A stretch of 64,000 nucleotides of DNA, taken from Symbiodinium sp. CCMP2592. Lineage: Eukaryota; Sar; Dinophyceae; Suessiales; Symbiodiniaceae. The stretch spans positions 124,001 through 188,000 of the forward strand of contig CAJNDT010006202.1 in assembly GCA_905221615.1 (NCBI GenBank), written 5' to 3'. Made by a program: the position numbers and the translations under genes. Position 1 is the stretch's first letter; each line of letters starts with the position of its first letter. The notes under the pieces are model-generated. The model was not told where the DNA came from, searched no databases, and was given only the letters and a program-made list of their open reading frames with translations. Below are positions 1 through 9,706 of the stretch, in pieces.

Positions 1-3000
1 AGAACGCCACCGCCGGGAACGGTGGAGGCCTGACTTCGGAAGCCAAGACCTCCCCGCAGCCTTGCGCCAACATTCCAGTGCCTTAGTTTCGAGATCTTCG
101 GGGTCAGGAGGTTCTTGGGATAGCGAGCACGTTGCTACTTGAGTACCCAGCAGCCTTAGCAAGTGTTTCCATCCAAGTTGACATTGCCAGCCATGTTATC
201 GAACAGACTCATCCGCCTGTTTGCAGTTGCAAGTGCCGGTCCTGAAGACTGGGGATGCTGCCTGTCTTGCCGTCTGTGAAGAAACGTGGAAATCCTTGTG
301 CTCGGTTCCTCCGCAGGTGGCCTCTACTCCAAAGGTGGCCTCAGCACATCAGCTGCTGGAACCTTGTTTCTGCACAGCTGCGCCGCTGGCGAGGGCGGCG
401 GTATTTGGGCAAAAGACGCGCACATTCTAGGCCCGACCACCTTCGATGCCTGCGCTGCGCGGAAGACTGGTGTGGCCATGTTAACAACGTCCAGTATCAA
501 GATCGAAGCAGCCCGCATAGCAGGCCGAGCAGGTGTCCCACTTTTATACTCCCGAAAAGGCCGTGTGGAGGTGGCCAAGCTGGACTGCGTGCATGCTCCA
601 GGCTGCAGGATCGAGGCAACCTCGCAGAAAGTGGCTCACCTCTCGTGCGCCCCAGGGGAAGGGCAACCCACGCAAACATCATACAGAGGTTGCGAGAGGT
701 GTCCACCAAAGCAGACGCGACTTGCAAGCCAAGCAGAAGCTTGCACGCCTTGCCCGGATATGCAGAGACTCGCCAAGCAAGGAGACTTCTGATGTAGTAC
801 AATTCAGCAACTTCGTGTTGATGTGCGAAGTGAGCGACATTGCTTGTTTTTCCCCCGTTTAGTTGATGCTCGCGAGCCCAGGAAGATCACCTGCGAGCCC
901 GACGAACTGGGGCTGCCACCTGGATCGATGGTGCCCGCCCCACGCGCATGGGGGGGGACTTTTCGGGATCTTTGCATCGAAGGCTGTGAAGGAGCCTTCT
1001 GCCACGAGGAGCCTTCTGCTTATTTTACTTGGCATCTGCGGCAAGCTTGTTGCCAGAGAGCATCCGTCATTGTAGTTAAGAGTAGGGTGGTCTTAACGCC
1101 GGATTTGATGCTTCAATCGGTACTCTAAACGATACTCACCAGAGAGTTTTATGAGCCATTGCCCGGTCTGATGGAATCATCGGTACTGTTGATCTCACTA
1201 CTATTCTTACCTGCTATTTTAACTATAGCTACGACCACTATACTATTGCTATTACTATAACCCATAGAACTATTGCTACTTTTTACTGCTCATGCTACTA
1301 CTATTTGTTTCACAAGAGTAAAGCGATACCTCATGCCCCCCAAATCATCCTTGACCAGGCCTGAAATTTTAAGGTTTGAGACACGCTCAGATAAAGGCTG
1401 GTCAAGCAGCCGCCATCATACGTTCCATAGGTCATACTACGGTACAGCGTTTACTGCTGCGTCCGCTCACAGTTCGGCGCAAGTCGTGGTTCAGTTCGTC
1501 GCAGAGGCTTGTGTTGAGCTCGAATGTGTATGCAAACAAGTCAACCGTCAACCTTTGACACCTTTTGCTTAGTTGGACTCCTGTACAGTCGACTGGAATC
1601 GCGGGGACAGAGGCCAGGTTTGCACCAGGCGTCTTTGCAGTCGGCGGCCGGCTCCTATCTACTGCTCCTGGCAAGGTTTTAGGCACAGGAGCTGTGAGGG
1701 GTTCAGCTTTCAGGGAGCTTGTGCATCGCAGAAGACCCGGTGATTGAGGCTTGAGGCATGTTCGCAATCTGAGGTGCTGCTGGACACCTCGCTTGAGAAC
1801 CTGTCCGTTTGGTATTTCTGTCCAAGCAAGGAGGCCGTCGCGGTTCGGTTCCCTGCAGTATGCCCTGCTTCTCATCATGGGTCCTGGAAGGTAAAAGGAG
1901 GGCTCTTGGGATGCCTTGTAGAGCCTTAATGGGAAAAGGCGGATTTTTTCTTCGGAATTTGAGCGCCCTTTCCAAGCAAGGTCTGCCTGAAGAGCGGTTT
2001 CGGGTTCAGGGTTTGATTATGTTTGAATGAGGCTTAGGCCTAGGCACTCTTCACAATTCCAAATGATGCCATAACCATGCATGAAGATGCGCAGCATGTG
2101 AATATTGGGTGTTCTTGGCGTATTTAGTCTGGAGCCGATCGGCACAGACTTCTCAGATGCCAGGCAGACACGGCCCTCTGAACTCATCCTTTTGACGCAT
2201 GAATCGAAGCACGGCGGCAGCCTTTGAAGCAGGAATGCAAGCTTTGCAAGCCTCGGAGGTATGCCCGGGGGGCAGAATCAAGGCGGCCGCAGCAAACGCA
2301 TCGGAGGCCACGTTTCTGCAGGACAGCCTTTGGGGCCGTGACATAGACCCAGAGCTTCGGCTTCGAGTTGGGTTGAGGCCTTTGAAGGTTTTGTCGGGCT
2401 CGAAGCACCAAAAGGCCCAGCCCCGAGGCGAGGCGAAGCTCAGCCTCGACGGACTGCGCCTTGAGGTCGGTTTGGTGACATTTTCGATAAGTGAGATCAA
2501 AAGCTGGAGCCTGATTCGCGGAAAGCTTGCAAAGACCGCACTTCGACACCGTCGTTTGGGCCCGGCAGGAGATGTGCAAGAGAGGGTATGGTGGACCTGG
2601 GCAGCACGCCTGAAGCTATGTGTTTTGGTTCGCGGAAAGCTAACATCTTCGAGGCTGAGGTCAAAGTTTCCTGGCACGGGGGGGTTCTTCGCAGCATGTC
2701 GCAATTTGTAACGACTTCTTGCTTTTGTATCTTCATGTTTGCCATATTTGTGGCAATAATGATCTGGAGTTTGCAAATCGGGCGTTGGGGAGGTGGGGCG
2801 ACTGGCAATGTTTCATACTCAAAAGCTTCGTTCACTTCACAGATCCTGCTTGCTGGAACATGCCGGCCTCGAGCCAGAGCCAGGTACAGCACACGCATGC
2901 ATAGCTTCACCTCGGCAATGGTCAGGTGCGTCAGCTGCAATCCGTCCTTTGCCCGGCCCGACGGCAATGTGATGCGCTGCGTGGAGTGCGCAAACGCCAC

Positions 3001-6000
3001 GCAGCAGGCCTTAGCAGAGGAGACATGCCGGATTCGGGTTGTCATTTCAAAAAGTCGGGGATCTAGGATACTATGCCGGTTCTTCCATGAACAAAGGAAG
3101 CATACCACGAGGCCACCGCAAGACTGAAAGCGGTCTGAAATCGAATGCCTGATGTGCGCTGGCCGGTGCCAGGCCGCATTGTACGTGGTCAGCCAGATGA
3201 TCACAGACATTGCCTTGTTTGCCTCTGCAACAGCTACAGTGCCTGGAAGTCAACTTGTATGCTCAAGCCTTGCAGACTCACAGGAGCAGATGCGAGTCCG
3301 TGTCCATGACACCCACGCCTTCCTACACGCCTGTGTTGCTGAGGTGGCCGGCGCGAAGAAGGCACCTCGTCTGGCGCTATTTTGGGTCCTCTACCCTAAA
3401 CATCCCTAAACCCTAAATCCTGAGAGTGTAAACCCCAGACCCTCTAACCCTGCAATGCGGGCCTCGTCCTTTTCTATGTAGGAGGGACAGAAGCTTTGGA
3501 CATTTCGATGCAAACTGGGCAGGAACGACCGATCAGCAGCACGTGGCTCAATCTGCTCATGGCCTTCTCTGCGGTTGCAGGCATTGTAATGCCACTCGGC
3601 CTCACATCCCTCATACCCACTTAAGAAACATAGTAGTACGAAAATAACATATGACATGCCCACTCGGCTGACACTGGCAACTCTTTATACATGATGCTGA
3701 GGTCTGCTGTGATGCAAACCGGTGGCTTCACACAGCTGCAGGCATCACGAACTCTGCGCTTCAGATCCGTGCTGCTATTCCCTACCTGGACCCTAAGGAA
3801 CCTACCTTTTTTAAGGTTCCCTAATATGATTTCTTTACATAAGTCCTTAAAAAGGTAGGTTACTTGGGGTTAAGGTATGCCTATGCCGGAAGTAGTATTG
3901 CATTTTGAGCTTGTCCGGTTGCCTCCCGCGACAGGGAACCCCCTCGAACCATAGAGGTCGCGACACCGAGTGTGCAGGCATCTGCAAGAAGTGGACTCGA
4001 AGCCGTGAAGATTCCCGTGGCCTTCTTCCAGGCAATCCAATTTCTGAAGCAGTTCTTCCGTCCATGCTCGCCTCCTGACCATGATGTGAATGTTGTCGTC
4101 ATCCCGACGGCTATCATGAGAACAGCGGGGGTCCCAATGACCACATGGATTGTGGGTGTGATGGCATGCAGTGCTGGCTCGTCATGAAGGAATGTGTGCA
4201 TTACTGCTTCCTTGAAATTATGAAAGTTCCTTGATTCTTAACCCTGGTGGGCTGTTCGCTTCCGGCTATGCTACTGGTTGCTGGCCATGAGCTTTTTTTT
4301 GTGGAATGCAGGGCGGTGCGAGCAGCCCTGTCATGTCCGGCGAGTGCCTCCTGCAGTTTTTCGGCCTTCGCAAGGAGAGGTTGGAGATTTAGGGTTCAGT
4401 CCGTAGGAGAGTCGGCGCCTTGGTTTCTGGCATATGCATAGCTTAGGTGTGAAGGGACGGGGTAGGAACCCCGGCTATAGGCCATTGAGGTGCCGGAGCT
4501 GCAGTAGACCCTGCGTTGACAGCCGAAGCTTCTCCCCTTGCATTGCTGATCCCGCTCCCTAGATGACACTCATCGCTGCTGTCTCAGCTTTCGCAGGAGC
4601 TCTATTTTGTACATGTCATGACATCCATCTTGCCGGCACTGCTGTGCGTGACTTGGGTGCAGCGATCAGGATTGGAGGTCTTTGAAGATGTGAGTGGGTG
4701 AGTCCTGCTACAACTGCATCTCCGCGTATTTCTTCCACCGCATCAGCTTTCGCTGGTTCTCCTTGCCGCTGCTAGCATGCAGCTTTTGCGCTTCAACTTC
4801 TAGTCTGATCACAGGGACCAATCCTGCCTTGATGACCAAAATCGGAGTTAATCCCGCCCCCCAGAGAAGCGGAGCTCGTAAGCAAAGTGATCTGAGGCCA
4901 TCCTTGCCGCTGCCAAGGCGGACTGCTTTGCAGGGATGCTGATACTGATACGTTCGTAACAGCCAATCATTGACCATTGGGATGTTTGAAACTGGGCATA
5001 TCCAGGGTGTGTAATTTCACACTTTGGAAATGTGAGAGGATGTTCAGCGTGGGGGCACACCTCAAGATTGAAGTCCAACATTGCTCGCGGCTGTTCTCTG
5101 TTGTAAGAATAGGCGGCATTGCCGAGACTTATGGCTTATGGGGCATCTGAGTAGTTCCATCGCCTTCACCCCAACCCCCACAAACAGGCACAAATCCAGA
5201 AACGTGTCAAAACAAAGCCTTGAATGCCGGTGAGCTGCTCTCAAATGAGTCCGGAACGGGATTTTCCTCAAACACAAAAACTCACAAACGTGGTAACCAG
5301 TAGCCGGTTGCAAAGGTCTGGAGCTTAGGCCCAAACTCAAACGCAGCAGATGCGCTGTTGCTCCACACTCTTGGAATTGCTGTCAATACCTTTGTCTTGC
5401 GCAGTTTCTTTTAAAGTTCTTGTGTTCTCCCTCGTAGGAAAGACCCTACACGCAAAAGGCCGCATAAAAGATTCGTGGGGTGTATGCACTTTTGGTGCAT
5501 TCTGGCTTAGGCCCCTACACTCCGGCCCAATAGGCAAAACACCCCCACGGGCCAACACCCTGAACTGCACTCCTACAGCGCTAAGTTTACAATAATTTAC
5601 ACCTGCGTATAGCCCCTCATCCTCCTGCTAGCATCGGCATAATCCGTTTCGAGAGTATTTCTCTACGATAATGTAGTGCTGGCACTACTTTATGTGAGCC
5701 CCTAAACCCTCCTCCGTGGCATGCCGACCGCGGATAACGCAGGAGGAAAAGGGGCGACGAAAAAGGAACCCCAAAAGAACAGGAACCTGATGAAAGAACC
5801 TTGGGTCTTCATTTTAGGGTTCTTCATATGGGTGGTTGAAAAAAATTAGGGTCCCTTTTTGGGTCCCTAATATAGTACGGCACCTAATATTTAGGGTGCC
5901 CAAAAAGGGAAGGACCAGGGTTTCTTTGATCAGGTTCCCACATTACAGGCATCTGCAAGTTTTTTCGCTTCCATCTGCCACAAACCTCATCTGTCCAAAC

Positions 6001-8817
6001 GCAAGAAACTGAGATGTTTCAGAAGTATACTTTTGCTTGTGCCATGTGCTTCCCAGGGCATGACTGGTAGCCTGGCCTATTGCTGATGGCCGGACCAGAA
6101 CAATATCCACAACTCGATTATAAGGGCACCTGTTTGACGCTTGCAAAAAGCGACCATCAGCAGCACAGAGGCAGGCGACGCCGAAGCCAAGCGATGGGTA
6201 GACATGCGACACTGAATGGGTGAGGGCTTCTGCAAGGGTTCCATAAGGGTTCTTGATCCTTTTGAAAACAGAATTGCGTGTTGCAACCTTCATTTTCCTG
6301 GAGTAAAGCTTAAACTTGTTTACAAATTCTGTTGCCAGTAGCACTTCGTACGTTGTCAGGGGGCACGCTGCGGGTTCTGAGATTACACTCCGAATTGCAG
6401 CTTAAGCCCGCTGAAGGGCTTCTGGCTTGCGGTAGTGGTCACCATCAACGTCTTCCTTCCTCGCTTCGTGGCGGCTTTCGGCAAGCAGCTTGGCTCAAGG
6501 CTTTTTTTGTACAAGGAGGACCAACCCGAAACCCAAAACCCGAAACCCGAAACTGTATCCTTTATCCCAAACTCCTCGCGGCAAAGGTATCTGGTCAGTT
6601 TCAGGGTGCGCCCGGCGGAAATGCCTGGCGGCGTACCTTGGCAAGAGCACGGCAACCAGCTTTTCAAGGGCAAGGGGCTCATCATGGAAGCTTGAACAAT
6701 CCCAAAGACTTTACCGTAGGGTTACAGATGGCAGTAGAAACTTTGAAATTATACCCTACTGCAACTATCGAGGCCCGTATATATTAGGGGGAAGGCGGCT
6801 GCTTGGCACAGCCCAGTATGCCAACACCTCTGATTCCCAAAGGAGCTGCACATGGACTTCTTGCCTGATTTCTTGGGCTCCCAGCCCACGGCAGTGGCCA
6901 TCATCTTAGCTACGATTGCCTGCTGCTTTTTGGCGCCTCGGGCTGCACCCTGCCACAAAACACCAAACTGCTCAAACCCTAAACCCTAAACACTAAAGCC
7001 TGAACCCTGAGCCCTGTTGAGGCATTGTCTCGGACTGATAGTGTACAAAAGGCATAGAGGCCCGCATCCCTAGCCTCGTTGCCCGTGGACCGACCGGCTA
7101 CACAAGTCCGGATGAAGCCTGAAGCCTTGTAGACCCCACACTTTGGAAGCCAAGCCTTCGGAGCGTCTCGGAACTCTGAACCAAGGTGGCCGTTGGCTGC
7201 TGGACATACGTGGCAGCTTGGCATTAGTTGCTCAGGGCTTGCGTAAGTGCTTCGCATCCAAGACCTGTAAAGGGTTCTGAGTTGGTAGCCCTGAAGAATG
7301 CCTCTGTAGGGAGCCTGGCGATTTGCACGCCACGCAGGCTCAACCGAACGCTGCGCGTAATTGGAAAGCAAGCTTGGGCCTTTTGAAGCCGTTAAGGTCA
7401 TGGCTCGAAAGCATCCGGTTCAACCGCATGTGGCGTACTTGATGTGTGCCTACAAGCCTGAGTATGCGTTCTGGGAGGCCGGCAAGTGCTTTTTTAGGCT
7501 TGGTGGCGCGAGCGAAGAATCCGGGCAAATTCTTAAGTTAGCAACTAACGCAGGAGTCGAGGATGCTTTCTTCCGTTCAGAGTGTGTTAATTCGGTAGCA
7601 CTTTGGCAGTACTGTGTTAGGTTGAGGTGTGAACTCGAGCTGTCACAACCATTCTTGTCCCACAGCAACTTCGCAGCGCCTTCAGGTCGAACAGCTGATA
7701 CCCATTCCTCCAAGAAGGGACCATACGGTTCATGCTTGTTCGACACGCGTGGGAGTTTCCGAAAAAAGGAGACCCTAATATAGCACCCCACATGGCAGGA
7801 TCCTGAGTATAACGACCCCAAACAAGGTAGCCCTTATAATAAGGATCCTACTACTTAGGGTACTATATTTGAGTTTCCCCTACTTTCGGAAACTCCCACC
7901 TCGGCCTGGAGGTGGAGCGATTGGTTCGGAAGATGTTCATCGCGCTCCTCACGACGATGATCCCCGTTACCGTCTCACCGGCCCCTGGGTTCCACAAAAG
8001 GGGACGCCCTTCGTATTGTGGTGATATAGGGGCCTTAAATGACTAGAATTGCATTCCCTTTGAAGGGTTCCCCAAAGGGATCTATAGTAGGGTTCTACAG
8101 CATAGGGGCCTTAAGAATTACCTAGATATTTTGGGGGTTCCTTATTGCCATACCATAATTACAGTATAATGGGCCCCAAAGCCCGTAAGACCCCCTTTGT
8201 AGGCCCTTGCCCGAAATCCTTGCGGTTCTAAACTTCTCCTCCTCCTTCCTGAGATGAGGAAAGGCCCTGAAGGCCTCAGAGCCTTAAAAGCTCGAGGATG
8301 CTGGGACTCGGAGGGCTCCGGTAAGTTTCAGGAGACTTGCACCTCTGTAGGTCGAAGCCCTCTTGCCGATGAAAGCTTTACGTAGATCGACGGCCGGGCG
8401 GTTGTGCAGTAGCTTGGAGGTTCATGGGTAGCTATATAAGTGGGAGAACTATAGTTATAAACCATATCAGGGGACTTATAACCCTACTTTTGAACTACCC
8501 ATGAACCTCCAAGTAGCTTGCCGAGCTACTCACCAGCTTCTTCTAGGACATAGAGGTTTTCCTTGCGCGAAGCTGGTGTTCCAAAGACGCACTGGTCAGC
8601 CCTGTACCCAGGCACTACAAATGGCGACGATCAGTCTGGTCTTGATCACTTCCTTGACACTTTACATCTTCTACCAGCCTTACCAGGTGCTGGACTCTGG
8701 GAGAGGTTCTTTACCGCTAGCTGCCAAGGAGGGCATCCACTTCGAACATTGGGCACGGACCTTCTAGGTGAGCCCGGAACCTTACCACTACTACCACTAC
8801 TACCACTACTACCACTA

Positions 8818-8872
<55 letters not shown>

Positions 8873-9652
8873 TCACTACTCCTTCTACTCCTTCTACTCC
8901 TTCTACTCCTTCTACTCCTTCTACTCCTTCTACTCCTTCTACTTCTTCTACTTCTACTTCTACTTCTACTTCTACTTCTACTTCTAGTTCTACTTCTACT
9001 TCTAGTTCTACTTCTACTTCTAGTTCTACTTCTACTTCTACTTCTACTTCTACTTCTAGTTCTACTTCTACTTCTACTTCTACTTTTACTTCTACTTCTT
9101 CTACTACTACGACTACGATGACGACTACTATTACTAGATATCACGAAAGCTAGCTCTGTTGAGATTGCGGGAGTTGTCCTTCAGCAATTCACCTTGTATT
9201 GAGGCACTAGGGAAAAAACAGGGTTTGCACCTTATCAGGTGGGACGTCCAAGAGTTAAGGTCGGGGGTGGGAGGGGAGGGGGTGCCGCCCCCCCCACCCT
9301 CACCTCGTTGATGAAGTATCTTCGAAGGATAAGGTGCAGAGCGCTCCCCCCTCCCTCCCCTCCCTCTTTGAAGGTTGCGGCGCGTGGCATAAGGTAGAGG
9401 GGGGGCCCTCCCCCCTACCCTCAAGTCTCTCCCCCTCCCCCCCCCTCGCAAGGTCCCTCAGTTTGCTTCTGTTTGAATTCTGTTCATGTCAAACGTCCCC
9501 CCCGTGCAAATCAGTCGCATCGCCTCACTAGTCACCCCGTGTTCCCAGCTATGCTTCCTTGCCCCTAGCTTTCGTCGCCCTCTTCTCAAGTTACTAGTAC
9601 TATTCATATTATTATTGTTATTACTATTACTATTATTATTATTATCATTATT

Positions 9653-9706
<54 letters not shown>

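Noticed and set aside
3120-3300. Possible Cys-rich or membrane exon
   Set aside because: All three plus-strand frames look partly protein-like, so none can be chosen.
6605-6693. TPR-like frame (WQEHGNQLFKGKG)
   Set aside because: A single half-motif followed by a stop; no partner repeat or convincing donor found.
8563-9153. 196-codon frame with poly-Leu and Thr-Ser repeats
   Set aside because: Produced by the trinucleotide tract; only the 25 codons at 8,612-8,686 look like exon, in another frame.
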